Of a DNA stretch of 64,000 nt, positions 9,102 through 17,133 are shown in pieces. The translations under genes and the position numbers were made by a program. The notes below the pieces were generated by a model. That model made no database searches and was not told where the DNA came from. It saw nothing but the letters and a program-made list of their open reading frames with translations. Origin of the DNA: Marinibacterium sp050389775 (lineage in GTDB: Bacteria > Pseudomonadota > Alphaproteobacteria > Rhodobacterales > Rhodobacteraceae); contig NZ_CP177148.1 of assembly GCF_050389775.1 (NCBI RefSeq), positions 62,001 through 126,000 on the forward strand, in the 5' to 3' direction. Numbering within the stretch: the first letter of the stretch is position 1; each line of letters begins with the position of its first letter.

Positions 9102-9560
9102 TCAATCGTCCTTGCGATAGCGCATGTGGCAGCCGTCGCAGACCGCCTCGTAGCGCTGATAGGCCAGGGCCATGGCCTCGGGTCCCTGGCGGGCGGCTTC
9201 GGCCAGGCCGAGGGCTTCGCGTTCCAGGGTGGCAAAAGCGGCCGTGAACTCCGCCAGGTTGTCCCAGGCCGCGGGCAGGGTGGCGGTGGGGCCGGCGGCC
9301 CCGGGGTCGGCAAAGAGATCCGGCATCTGCCGTCCGGCCTTGATGACCTGCGTCATCGCGGCGTCGATGGCCTCGGCGTCAAAGTCCCGGTCGCCCCGGA
9401 CCATCGCGCGGGGCACCTTGGTGGCCCGGATCATCGCGACCATCAGGCGCTGGCGTGTCTCTACGGGCGAGGCATCGGCCGATACGGTTTCGGCCGGTCC
9501 TGCGGCGGCGGCCGAGGCCAGCAGGGCGACAAGGGCAAGGGGCATGCGCAGGCCAATCAT
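9102..9560 (-). CDS. Periplasmic cytochrome c', last gene of the mxa operon
   Basis: The 152-residue protein has an N-terminal signal peptide (MIGLRMPLALVALLASAAAA). A helical body carrying MPDLF and WDNLAEF motifs resembles four-helix cytochrome c', and the haem-binding CDGCHMRYR (Cys141, Cys144, His145) sits at the extreme C-terminus, as in that family and unlike MxaG. It should bind one haem in the periplasm. Its ATG overlaps the stop of the propeller gene (ATGA, 9557-9560). It is therefore the last of nine coupled genes that start with mxaR, which suggests a role alongside methanol oxidation. It may correspond by position to mxaH or mxaE of other methylotrophs; that is not established here. 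Confidence 0.82.
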   Translation of the reverse strand: MIGLRMPLALVALLASAAAAGPAETVSADASPVETRQRLMVAMIRATKVPRAMVRGDRDFDAEAIDAAMTQVIKAGRQMPDLFADPGAAGPTATLPAAWDNLAEFTAAFATLEREALGLAEAARQGPEAMALAYQRYEAVCDGCHMRYRKDD

Positions 9561-10507
9561 CGGGTGGCTCCTTCGAGGGCAGGGTGGGTGGCGATCATGC
9601 GCGGGCCTTCGGGCAGGTCGAAGGCCCGGGACCGCGCGGTGACCAGATCGACGAGCGACACCGAATCCGAGCCCCAGTTGGCCACGATGGCCGTGCGGCC
9701 GGGGGCGATGATGCCCACGCCTTCGCTGTAATCGCCGACCCGGGCGGTCCAGCGGTGATGCAGGTCGTCGAGGTCGAAGGCCACCAATGTGCCGGCCTCC
9801 TGGTCGGTCACCAGGACCAGCCGCGCGGCGCCATCGACGGCCACGCCATAGGGCATGCCGGTCAGCGGCAGGCGGGCGGTTTCGGTCATGCGCTCCAGGT
9901 CGATCACGCTGAGGTCGCCGCTTCGGACATTGGCGACAAAGGCCCGGCGGCCGTCGGGCGACAGCGCCCCGGCAAAGGGCGCCTGGCCAAGCGCGGCGAC
10001 GCCGGTCACCGCAAAGGCGTCCAGGTCGATCCGCGTCAGCCGGTCGCTTTCACGGTCTATCGTATAGGCCAGGCCCCGCGCCGCATCGACCAGCACGGCC
10101 GAAGGGGCCCGGCCCACGGCCAGGTGCCGCTGTCCACCATCCGGGGCAACGCGCGACAGCCGGTTGCCGCTCCAGTCGGTGACCAGCAGGCTGTCGTCGG
10201 GCAGGAAGGCCAGGCCGAAGGGCTGGTCGCCGATATCCATCTGCCCGGCGGGCAGGAAGCTGTCCAGCGCGACCAGGCTGATCCGGCCGATGTCCGGATG
10301 GCTGATCGCGGCCCGCCGGCCATCGGCCGTGATCGCCACCGCCGCCGGAGCGGCATCCAGGGCCATCGCCCGGGTGGCGCCGGCCGGCCCGACCTGGCTG
10401 AGCCGCGCCGCGCCCTGCGACACGACCAGCGCCTGGGCCAGGGCACCCGCCGGAAGGGCAAGCCCCGCCGCCAGAACCAGCAGCAGCCGGCGGGGCAGGG
10501 CCGTCAC
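9557..10507 (-). CDS. Secreted YVTN/PQQ-associated beta-propeller protein
   Basis: The 316-residue protein has a signal peptide (VTALPRRLLLVLAAGLALPAGALA) and repeated propeller blades such as PDGRRAFVANVRSGDLSVID, VTDQEAGTLVAFDLDDL and AIVANWGSDSVSLVDL. It belongs to the YVTN-type propellers often found beside PQQ-dependent dehydrogenases. The start is a GTG at 10507 that overlaps the mxaD stop (GTGA). The longer reading to 10636 is rejected because it would overlap mxaD by more than 130 bases and mask the signal peptide. It probably acts in the periplasm, perhaps in assembly or electron transfer of methanol dehydrogenase. Its exact function is unknown. Confidence 0.8.
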   Translation of the reverse strand: MTALPRRLLLVLAAGLALPAGALAQALVVSQGAARLSQVGPAGATRAMALDAAPAAVAITADGRRAAISHPDIGRISLVALDSFLPAGQMDIGDQPFGLAFLPDDSLLVTDWSGNRLSRVAPDGGQRHLAVGRAPSAVLVDAARGLAYTIDRESDRLTRIDLDAFAVTGVAALGQAPFAGALSPDGRRAFVANVRSGDLSVIDLERMTETARLPLTGMPYGVAVDGAARLVLVTDQEAGTLVAFDLDDLHHRWTARVGDYSEGVGIIAPGRTAIVANWGSDSVSLVDLVTARSRAFDLPEGPRMIATHPALEGATR

Positions 10508-11049
10508 TCCACCGCCTCTTTCAGCCCGGCCAGACCGTCGTCGAAAAAGGCCGATATCGCCGTGATCGCCGCTTCGTCGTTGAATTCCTCGGGCGGAGAA
10601 TTCGTGGTGTCCGCGCGATAGAGCCGCGCCGACCAATCCACGGTGCAGACCCGCCCGGCGGTGCCGGTCCGTTCCAGCGTCATCTGCGCGGTGTAAAAGC
10701 TGACCGGCAGGGCATGGATGTTTTCCCGGGCCAGCCGATAGGACAGGGATTGCGCCCCGCGATCCATGGTGACCAGCATTTCGGTCAGGCTTTCGCCGTT
10801 GGTCAGGGTCAGGCTGCGTTTCGAGCCCCGTTCGGCGGCGCCGGTCGCCTCGACGGCGGTGACATCGGGGTGCCAGCCGCCGATGTCGCCGAAATCCAGC
10901 AGGGTCGACCAGACCAGTTCGCAGGGGGCGTTGATGTCGATCTGCCGGTCGACCTTTTGCGGTGTCGGGCCGTGGGCCTCAGCCGTGCCGGCGCAGAGTG
11001 CCAGGCCCATGACCCAGGCGGCCAGGGCGGAAAAGCGCATGTCTTGCAT
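10504..11049 (-). CDS. mxaD: MxaD, periplasmic SRPBCC-fold protein of methanol oxidation
   Basis: The 181-residue protein has a signal peptide (MRFSALAAWVMGLALCAGTAEAHG) and an SRPBCC/START-like fold (KVDRQIDINAPCELVWSTLLDFGDIGGWHPDV). That matches MxaD, reported to help methanol dehydrogenase interact with cytochrome cL. The start at 11049 is preceded by AAAGGATC. A later in-frame ATG at 11040 is possible and gives a cleaner signal peptide. The start region is overlapped by 71 bases of the mxaL reading frame, and the stop overlaps the GTG of the propeller gene. Confidence 0.85.
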   Translation of the reverse strand: MQDMRFSALAAWVMGLALCAGTAEAHGPTPQKVDRQIDINAPCELVWSTLLDFGDIGGWHPDVTAVEATGAAERGSKRSLTLTNGESLTEMLVTMDRGAQSLSYRLARENIHALPVSFYTAQMTLERTGTAGRVCTVDWSARLYRADTTNSPPEEFNDEAAITAISAFFDDGLAGLKEAVE

Positions 11050-12013
11050 TGAGGATCCTTTCGTTGCGCTGGTTGGGGGGAATTGGCGGCGGCCGCCGCC
11101 CGGCAAAGCGCCAGGCATGGGCCAGCCCGAAGAGCAGCAGGCAGGCCAGGCCGAGCCAGTCGGCCAGCGGGCGGGTGACCGGCACGCGGCGCCCGGGGAA
11201 ATGGTCCATCACCCGCGTGGCCAGATCGGTGCCGGGGGCGAGAGGGGCATAGCCCAGGCCCAGGGCCCCGGCCTGGGCCCGCAGGGTGGCTTCGTGCACG
11301 CGGGTCAGATGTTCTTCGCCGGGCCGAGTGCTGCCGGGGCTGTCCACCCGGGGATCCCAATCGGACCCGGCCGCGGCCGTGGGCGGCGTCCAGCCGGAAC
11401 TGGCCTGGGCGACGTCATCGGGCTGATGAAAGCCGGTCTCGTTGCCCAGGTCGTCGAATTTCGGGATCGGCACCGGCGCCAGACCACCGACGCCCACGAT
11501 CAACCCGGGCGTGCCATCGCCGCCGGGCAGGGGGCGGTCGGCCAGCGGCGGGGCCTGATGGCCGTCGGTAAAGAACACAATGCCATGGCCCCGGTCCCGC
11601 GCCGTGTCCAGCGCGCTGGTCAGGCCGCGCAGCACATAGCTGTCGCCTTCCCAGGCCATCCGCCAGTCCAGCGCCCCGATGGCGCGGGTGACCGGATCGT
11701 AGCCGGCGCAGATCTCGACCGGGTCGAACAGCACGAAGCTGCGCCGTTCCGAGAAGATCGACAGGCCCACCTGCGACCCGCAGGGCAGCTGTTGCAGCAG
11801 GCCCGGCAAGGCCCGGCGCAGCATGTCCAGGCGGCTGGCCGGGGCGCCGTCGACGATATAGTCGCGGGCCATCATGCTGCCGGTGATGTCGACGACAAGC
11901 ATCAGGTCAAAGACCCGTCCCTCGCCGGGCAGGCCGGGCCGGAACGAGGCCGTCAGCGCGGCCGCCGCCGCGCAGGCCAGCAGAACCGGGCGGGCTGTCA
12001 CGCGGCGGATCAT
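10979..12013 (-). CDS. mxaL: MxaL, von Willebrand A-domain membrane protein
   Basis: The 344-residue protein has an N-terminal hydrophobic segment and a vWA domain with a MIDAS-type metal site (LMLVVDITGSMMARD, then FFTDGHQAPPL). A C-terminal membrane helix (LADWLGLACLLLFGLAHAWRF) follows. With MxaC and MxaK it is required in methylotrophs for calcium insertion or assembly of methanol dehydrogenase (family knowledge). Its start overlaps the mxaK stop (ATGA). The last 24 codons run on through the start of mxaD, a 71-base overlap much longer than any other junction in the operon. Confidence 0.87.
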   Translation of the reverse strand: MIRRVTARPVLLACAAAAALTASFRPGLPGEGRVFDLMLVVDITGSMMARDYIVDGAPASRLDMLRRALPGLLQQLPCGSQVGLSIFSERRSFVLFDPVEICAGYDPVTRAIGALDWRMAWEGDSYVLRGLTSALDTARDRGHGIVFFTDGHQAPPLADRPLPGGDGTPGLIVGVGGLAPVPIPKFDDLGNETGFHQPDDVAQASSGWTPPTAAAGSDWDPRVDSPGSTRPGEEHLTRVHEATLRAQAGALGLGYAPLAPGTDLATRVMDHFPGRRVPVTRPLADWLGLACLLLFGLAHAWRFAGRRPPPIPPNQRNERILNARHALFRPGRLGHGPGTLRRHG

Positions 12014-12585
12014 GGCAAGCCCCGGGGCAGGGCGGGCAGGTCGGTCCAGAGATTCTTCGGCTCCGGCTGTTCGGGATCGCCACCGGCGGCGTCGGGCGCA
12101 TCGGGGAAATCGCGCACCAGGCGCGAGGCGACATCAAGGTTGACCTTGGCGTCAAAGGCCTCTGGCTGCAGCGTCAGCAGCTTGCGATAGGCCGCCTTGG
12201 CCACGCGCACATGGGCGGCGGTGGTGTCCAGCTGCTGGCGGTCGGCGGCGGCAAAGGCCGCGGCCATCCGGGCATTGCCGATGGCCAGCAAAAGATCCGC
12301 CGTCAGGTCCGGCCGGTCGGCGCGGATCAGCCCGGCCACCAGCGTCTCGGCCTCGTCCGGGCGCTCGTAGCGGGCCAGGAAATCGCCCCGCGCCGCGACC
12401 AGCTCGGGCGGGGCGGCATCGGCGATGGCAATGTCGCGGCCCAGGGCCAGCGCGCGAATGTCCCGGTTGGCCCGGTCGATCCGATGCCAGTGCCAGGCCG
12501 AACCGACGGCCAGCGCCAGCCCGGCCGCAACGATCAGCCCAAGAAGCCAGGACACCGGGTCCAGCCGGAGGAGCCGCGCCATCAT
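12010..12585 (-). CDS. mxaK: MxaK, methanol oxidation accessory protein
   Basis: The 191-residue protein has one membrane anchor near its start (DPVSWLLGLIVAAGLALAVGSAW) and an alpha-helical periplasmic body rich in Ala and Asp with a TPR-like look (ADLLLAIGNARMAAAFAAADRQQL, AKAAYRKLLTLQPEAFDAKVNLDVASRL). It fits MxaK, which is needed with MxaA, MxaC and MxaL for active calcium-containing methanol dehydrogenase. Tandem ATGs at 12585 and 12582 overlap the mxaC stop, so the longer upstream reading was not used. Confidence 0.82.
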   Translation of the reverse strand: MMARLLRLDPVSWLLGLIVAAGLALAVGSAWHWHRIDRANRDIRALALGRDIAIADAAPPELVAARGDFLARYERPDEAETLVAGLIRADRPDLTADLLLAIGNARMAAAFAAADRQQLDTTAAHVRVAKAAYRKLLTLQPEAFDAKVNLDVASRLVRDFPDAPDAAGGDPEQPEPKNLWTDLPALPRGLP

Positions 12586-13604
12586 TCCGCCCCGCGCCGC
12601 AGCACCGGCAGGCGCGCGCGCCCGTCGCGGCAGAGGTCGCGTTCCATCCCCGCTGCCAGGGCCAGAACGGCCAGGCAAAGGGCGGCGATGCGGTAGAACA
12701 GCGGCCCAAGATCCCGCCGGGCCACCCGCGCGCGATAAGTGACGGGATGGGATTCCAGCCGGTCGATCCGCGCGATGGCCTCGGCGATGGCCTCGGGGCT
12801 TTCCGCTTCGAGCGCGTGATAGGGCACGCCAAGATCCTGCAGGAAGAGATGCAGATGCCGTTCGGGCCGGGCATGGGGGGTGTCTTCGGATGATCTGTCC
12901 GGCACATCGAAGATCCCCGGGCTGCCCCGGGTGCGGATGAACAGCCAGTAGAGGTTGACCGGGTTCTCGGCCATCCGGGCGCGCAACAGGTCCTGCACCC
13001 GCCGTTCGATCACCCCGGCCCCGTCGGACACCAGGATGAGCGCCCGGCTGTCCGGTGGCGTGTCGTCGGGAAAGAGTCCCAGCGCCAGGGCCAGGCCGCT
13101 GCCCACGTCGGTATGGGCCAGCCCGGGCTGGTCGATGGCCGAAACGGCGCCCTGGACCGCGTCGAGGTGATCGGTCAGCGGCATCACGACCATGGGCGAG
13201 GTGGAAAAGGCGGCCACGCCGATCCGGTCGTGCGGGCGCTTGTCGATGAAATCGAGGATCAGCCGCCGGGCGACGGCGGATTTCGACTCCTCTCCGCCGT
13301 CGGGGCGGCGGCCGGCAAAGCTGTCGTTCATGCTGGACGACCGGTCGAAGAGCAGGACGATATGCGCGCCGATGCCGTCGCGCAGCACCAGGCCGCCGCC
13401 GCGATAGGGCCCGGCCAGGGCGGTGACCAGCGCCAGGACCGCCAGCGCGCCCAGCGACGGCAGGGCCAGCGAGACCCCGCGCGACAGCCCGTCGGGCGCC
13501 AAGCCGGGGAGGCGGGGCAGGGGGGCCGGGCGCTGCGGGCGGATCATCAGGGGGATCAGCGCCAGGGCGGCGAAGACCAGCAGAAGGGGGCGGTCAAAGG
13601 CCAT
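12582..13604 (-). CDS. mxaC: MxaC, von Willebrand A-domain membrane protein
   Basis: The 340-residue protein has N-terminal membrane segments (PLLLVFAALALIPLMI and a second near residue 55) and a vWA domain with DRSSSMNDSF as the MIDAS motif and ILVSDGAGV further on. A C-terminal helix (IAALCLAVLALAAGM) completes it. This is the usual MxaC architecture, a partner of MxaL in methanol dehydrogenase maturation. The start MAFDRP at 13604 shares one base with the mxaA stop (TGATG). The 22 additional upstream residues of the open frame lie inside mxaA and are rejected. Confidence 0.87.
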   Translation of the reverse strand: MAFDRPLLLVFAALALIPLMIRPQRPAPLPRLPGLAPDGLSRGVSLALPSLGALAVLALVTALAGPYRGGGLVLRDGIGAHIVLLFDRSSSMNDSFAGRRPDGGEESKSAVARRLILDFIDKRPHDRIGVAAFSTSPMVVMPLTDHLDAVQGAVSAIDQPGLAHTDVGSGLALALGLFPDDTPPDSRALILVSDGAGVIERRVQDLLRARMAENPVNLYWLFIRTRGSPGIFDVPDRSSEDTPHARPERHLHLFLQDLGVPYHALEAESPEAIAEAIARIDRLESHPVTYRARVARRDLGPLFYRIAALCLAVLALAAGMERDLCRDGRARLPVLRRGAE

Positions 13605-14482
13605 CACGGACGGCTCCGTTCCAACCGGCCCAGCCGGGCGGCCAGCGCGCCCAGCCGCGCGGTGGGCCAATCCGGGGCGCCCCTGCCGAAGAACCGGGCC
13701 TCGGACGCGTGGAAGAACGGGGCGATATCGCCATGGGCGGGGGCAAAGGCCGGATGAGCGGCGACGAACCCGTCGACATCGCCGGCCATCATCCGCCGCC
13801 CGAACACGGCGTCAAAGGCCCGGTGCAGGCTGAGCCAGGCGGCGGTGTCCTGCGGGCCATCCCGGCGCATCCGCCGGGCGATGTCGCGCGCGGCGCGTGT
13901 GAACGGACGGTCGGCGCGGCGGAACGGGCCAAGGCCCAGGTGCCACAGCAGGCCCGCGACGCCGGCCAGGGCCAGAGCTCCGCCGGCGATCAGACCCTGC
14001 CTGGCCGGGCGCGGTGACACAAGGCGCACGGGCCGCAGGGGGGCCAGTTCGGACAGGGTGGTCGGGGCCAGGATCGGGCGCAGGGGCGAGACGACCATGG
14101 AAAACGGGGGTATCCGGGCCAGCAGGTCGCCGTCCGGGCCGACAAAGCGCAGCGTGACCGGCGGGATCGTCTGTTCGCGGGGATCGAGCGCGACATAGAA
14201 GACCTGGTAGTCGAAGCGCAGCGTGACCTTGCGCATGTCACCCTGGCGGCGGTCGCTGATCTCCAGCTCGCGCAGGTCCAGCCAGTAGGACACCGCGCGG
14301 GGCTGTGGCAGCGCGGCGGGGTCCAGGGTGAAAGCCCGTGGCACCTCGACCTCGGCGGTCAGCGTGATCACGTCGCCGACCCACCAGCCGTTGGCGCGCG
14401 GCGTGTCCAGCGTGACCTGCGGGGTCTGTGCCTGCAAGGTAGAGCCCAGCAAGAGCAGCAGCACGAGCGCAAGGCGCGTCAT
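13604..14482 (-). CDS. mxaA: MxaA, methanol dehydrogenase maturation protein
   Basis: The 292-residue protein has a signal peptide (MTRLALVLLLLLGSTLQAQT), a beta-rich periplasmic region (WWVGDVITLTAEVEVPR, YWLDLRELEI) and a membrane helix near residue 175 (LIAGGALALAGVAGLLWHLG). A cytoplasmic helical tail follows. It matches MxaA, needed in methylotrophs for calcium incorporation into MxaF. The ATG at 14482 overlaps the mxaS stop (ATGA); the large open frame that continues upstream to 15400 is an out-of-frame overlap with mxaS. Confidence 0.85.
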   Translation of the reverse strand: MTRLALVLLLLLGSTLQAQTPQVTLDTPRANGWWVGDVITLTAEVEVPRAFTLDPAALPQPRAVSYWLDLRELEISDRRQGDMRKVTLRFDYQVFYVALDPREQTIPPVTLRFVGPDGDLLARIPPFSMVVSPLRPILAPTTLSELAPLRPVRLVSPRPARQGLIAGGALALAGVAGLLWHLGLGPFRRADRPFTRAARDIARRMRRDGPQDTAAWLSLHRAFDAVFGRRMMAGDVDGFVAAHPAFAPAHGDIAPFFHASEARFFGRGAPDWPTARLGALAARLGRLERSRP

Positions 14483-15384
14483 GATCCCGGCCCTCCGCTG
14501 CCAAGGTGATCGAACAGCGCGTCGGTGTCGATCTGGTCCCGGATCAGCAGGGGCTCCAGCCCATGTACCGCAAAGATCCGGTCCTGGCGCTGCCGCCGCG
14601 CACGGGCGGCGCGGGCCCAGTCGGCGGCCAGGCGCGGGCGCATCAGAACCATCCTGCGGCGGCCGGTCTCCAGGTCGGCCAGGTCCAGCAGCCCCGGACG
14701 CGGATCGGGGCTGTCCAGCGCGCTGTCGCCCAGGATCAGCGGGCGCAGGTCGTGATGGCTCAGCGCCTCCAGAACCCGGTGCAGGTCCCGATCCGGCCAG
14801 GCGAAATCGGAGACCAGCAGCACGACGGATCGCCGCCCGGGCAGGTGGTCCCGGGCGGCGATCATGCCGTCGACACCATGCCCCCGGGGGGTGGCGGCGT
14901 TTATCCGGGCACAGACCGTGGCGGCCAGGTCGCGTCGCCGGCTGGGCGGCAGACACAGCGGCTCGCGCAGATCTGCGCCGGCCAGCACCAGCCCGAACCG
15001 ATCCGAGGACCGCGATGCCGCGTGGGCCAGCCCCGTCACCAGATGCTGCACCAGCTCTGGCCGCGAGGCCCGGCCGTGAAAGCCCATGGACCCGCTGCAA
15101 TCGACCAGCGCGATCACGTCGATCTCGGCCAGTTGGCGCTGTCGGCGGACCCAGACCGTGCCGAACGGGTCGCGCAGGGTCGCGCGCAGGTCGATGCGGC
15201 GGGGATCGGGGTCGGCCAGCAGCGGCGCCAGCCCGGCATGCGCGCCGCCCGCCCCGTGGGACAGGCTGGCATGCCCTCCCGGGCGCAGGCCAAAGACGCG
15301 CCCCCGCGTGGCCAGGGCGATATCGGCGAAGGCGTCCAGCACGTCGTCGGTCAGGGGAGACCGGTCCATCTGTTCCCCCGTCAT
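14479..15384 (-). CDS. mxaS: MxaS, DUF58/vWA-type protein
   Basis: The 301-residue protein carries the DUF58 core (LRATLRDPFGTVWVRRQRQLAEIDVIALVDCSGSMGF) with a DxSxS metal site near residue 95, then VVLLVSDFAW. MoxR-type ATPases such as MxaR are typically encoded next to such DUF58 proteins, which serve as their substrate adaptors. It is probably cytoplasmic and works with MxaR in maturation of methanol dehydrogenase. Both ends are coupled by four-base overlaps, to mxaR (15381-15384) and mxaA (14479-14482). Confidence 0.87.
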   Translation of the reverse strand: MTGEQMDRSPLTDDVLDAFADIALATRGRVFGLRPGGHASLSHGAGGAHAGLAPLLADPDPRRIDLRATLRDPFGTVWVRRQRQLAEIDVIALVDCSGSMGFHGRASRPELVQHLVTGLAHAASRSSDRFGLVLAGADLREPLCLPPSRRRDLAATVCARINAATPRGHGVDGMIAARDHLPGRRSVVLLVSDFAWPDRDLHRVLEALSHHDLRPLILGDSALDSPDPRPGLLDLADLETGRRRMVLMRPRLAADWARAARARRQRQDRIFAVHGLEPLLIRDQIDTDALFDHLGSGGPGS

Positions 15385-16427
15385 GCCGGCACCGGCACAT
15401 GGGCCAGCACCGCGTTCAGCAGGTCGGGCACGATCCGGTCGCGGCGGGCTTCGTAGACCGGCGTCAGAAAGATCCGGTGGCCCATGCTGGGCGCAAGGAT
15501 CGCGGCCACATCGCCGGGCACCACGTAATCGCGGCCTTCGATCCAGGCTTGGGCCCGCGCCGCGCGCACCATGGCCGACACGCCGCGTGGGCTGGCCCCG
15601 CCCAGGACCAGCCGGTCCATCGCCACATCGGGCAGCGACAGCCCGGCGGTGGCGGGGTCCCTGAGGACGTCCCAGAGCGCAAACAGGTAGCTCTGCATCG
15701 TCGGGCTGACATCCACGCCGGCCTGGATGGCGCGGGCGGCGTCATCGAGCCGGCGGTAATCGGTGATCACCCGGGGCACGGCCTCGATCAGCCGGTCCGT
15801 GTCGTGGAACACGGGGTCAAAGATCAGCCGGCGGCGCTGGTCGGGATCGGCGGGCGCGGCGATGTCGATTTCCATGAAGAACCGGTCCCGGGCGGCAGCG
15901 GGCAGTTCAAAGGTCTCCTCGCGTTCGACCCGGTTGCGGTCGGCAAAGACCTGGAGATGGGGAAAGGCATGCTCGCGCTGAAACGCCGTCAGGCTGCGTT
16001 CGGCCATCGCCCGCAGCAGCAGGGCATGCACCTGGGGGCGGGCGCGGTTGATCTCGTTGAAGAAGAACACGGCCAGATCGGACCCGTGCCGCAGGATCGG
16101 CCCGGGATCGACCCGCGGGCGGCCATCCTCGCCAAGATAGGCCGCATAGACCACGTCGGCCGGCATCAGGTCGATGGTGCCCTCGATGCGTTCATAGGGC
16201 CCGCCGATGGCCTGGGCGATGGCCCGCAAGAGGGTTGTCTTGCCGACGCCGACATCACCTTCGAGCAGCACGTGGCCACGGCAGAACACGGCCAGCGTCG
16301 CCAGGCGGATGGCCCGTTCCTGGCCGATCACGGCCGTGCCGACGGCCTCTTCAAAGGCCAGGGCCATCCGGCGCCAGTCGTCAAGGCTGGCCTCTGGGCT
16401 GGCGGGCAGGGTCAATTGCGTGGTCAT
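15381..16427 (-). CDS. mxaR: MxaR, MoxR-type AAA+ ATPase
   Basis: The 348-residue AAA+ protein has Walker A EGDVGVGKTTLL near residue 52, Walker B VFFFNEINRA near residue 113 and the MoxR arginine-finger region AARDRFFMEIDI. A helical lid with GASPRGVSAMVRAARAQAW follows. MoxR proteins act as chaperone-like ATPases in cofactor insertion or maturation. The start MTTQLTL at 16427 has an AAGGCGAAG site; the longer open frame would read through the intergenic hairpin at 16448-16517. It is the first gene of the nine-gene overlapping block, 261 bases downstream of mxaI. Confidence 0.9.
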   Translation of the reverse strand: MTTQLTLPASPEASLDDWRRMALAFEEAVGTAVIGQERAIRLATLAVFCRGHVLLEGDVGVGKTTLLRAIAQAIGGPYERIEGTIDLMPADVVYAAYLGEDGRPRVDPGPILRHGSDLAVFFFNEINRARPQVHALLLRAMAERSLTAFQREHAFPHLQVFADRNRVEREETFELPAAARDRFFMEIDIAAPADPDQRRRLIFDPVFHDTDRLIEAVPRVITDYRRLDDAARAIQAGVDVSPTMQSYLFALWDVLRDPATAGLSLPDVAMDRLVLGGASPRGVSAMVRAARAQAWIEGRDYVVPGDVAAILAPSMGHRIFLTPVYEARRDRIVPDLLNAVLAHVPVPA

Positions 16428-16447
16428 CTTCGCCTTTGTCAGAAAAT

Positions 16448-16517
16448 GTCCGCGTGTGCAGGTCGATGCCGGGGAGCGCCTCGGGCATGGCCCGAGGGGT
16501 GACCCGCACACGCGGAC
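16448..16517 (-). terminator. Nested hairpin between mxaI and mxaR (attenuator-like)
   Basis: A perfect 12-base inverted repeat (GTCCGCGTGTGC at 16448-16459 and its complement at 16506-16517) encloses a second stem (CCTCGGGC at 16479-16486 with 16490-16497, loop of three). Read on the minus strand, the outer stem is followed by ATTTTCT. This looks like a weak intrinsic terminator or processing hairpin lying 20 bases before mxaR. It separates the abundant mxaFJGI products from the accessory genes. The role is inferred. Confidence 0.6.
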
Positions 16518-16688
16518 GGTCAGGCCGACCCGGCAGGCAAACCGTGAGGAAGCATTTGCCGTGTCAATGGGAGCAGACCCGGGTGTTGCGCGGTCACTGC
16601 CCGGTCGGCCGTGGCGGTCGGGCGCGGGATGCGGCGCGCGGACCCGTTCGGCCCCCGCGTGTCGCTTGCCCCGCGCCCGAAAGTCCGG

Positions 16689-16994
16689 TCATTGGGGGAT
16701 CTTGCGGATATCGTAGACGAATTCGCCGGTTTCCCTGAAATGCTTGACCCGCAGGGCGTTGCGTTCCTCCATGCCCTGGATCGACTCGGCCTGCTTGTTC
16801 AGCTCCATCGGGTCGTGCATCGGGTCATACTGCGAACCGGCGACCTGTTCGGGATAGCCCGGCTTGGGTTCCCAGCAATTGCCGGGCGCCCGGCAATTCG
16901 TGCCGTCATAGGCAAAGGCGGCCTGCGCGGCAAAGGACATGGCCAGCGTCAGGGCAAGGGGGCCGCAGGACGCGGCGGTCATGATGCGTTTCAT
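16689..16994 (-). CDS. mxaI: MxaI, methanol dehydrogenase small (beta) subunit
   Basis: The 101-residue precursor has a signal peptide of about 28 residues ending AAFA, then the highly conserved mature start YDGTNCRAPGNCWEPKPGYPE with the disulphide cysteines 34 and 40. The lysine-, methionine- and glutamate-rich helix DPMELNKQAESIQGMEERNALRVKHF is typical of the small subunit that wraps round MxaF in the periplasmic alpha2-beta2 enzyme. No other family resembles this. It is the fourth gene of mxaFJGI. XoxF-type clusters lack this subunit, so its presence supports a calcium-type methanol dehydrogenase. Confidence 0.95.
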   Translation of the reverse strand: MKRIMTAASCGPLALTLAMSFAAQAAFAYDGTNCRAPGNCWEPKPGYPEQVAGSQYDPMHDPMELNKQAESIQGMEERNALRVKHFRETGEFVYDIRKIPQ

Positions 16995-17084
16995 TCTTTT
17001 CCTCCCAAGGTCTTCGTGAAGCCGGGCGCATGCGCTCCGGCGATGGCAATCGGCGCCGTCTTCGCCATGTCCCGGCCGATGCGC

Positions 17085-17121
17085 CCGCGGCCCGGGATCT
17101 CCGCGCCCCGAGGGGCCGCGG
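17085..17121 (-). other. GC-rich hairpin between mxaG and mxaI
   Basis: CCGCGGCCC at 17085-17093 pairs with GGGCCGCGG at 17113-17121 around a 19-base loop. It lies in the 139-base gap after mxaG. No T-run follows on the minus strand, so mRNA stabilisation or processing is more likely than termination. It is one of four such structures, one in each gap from mxaF to mxaR. Confidence 0.45.
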
Positions 17122-17133
17122 AACGGCGGAGCC

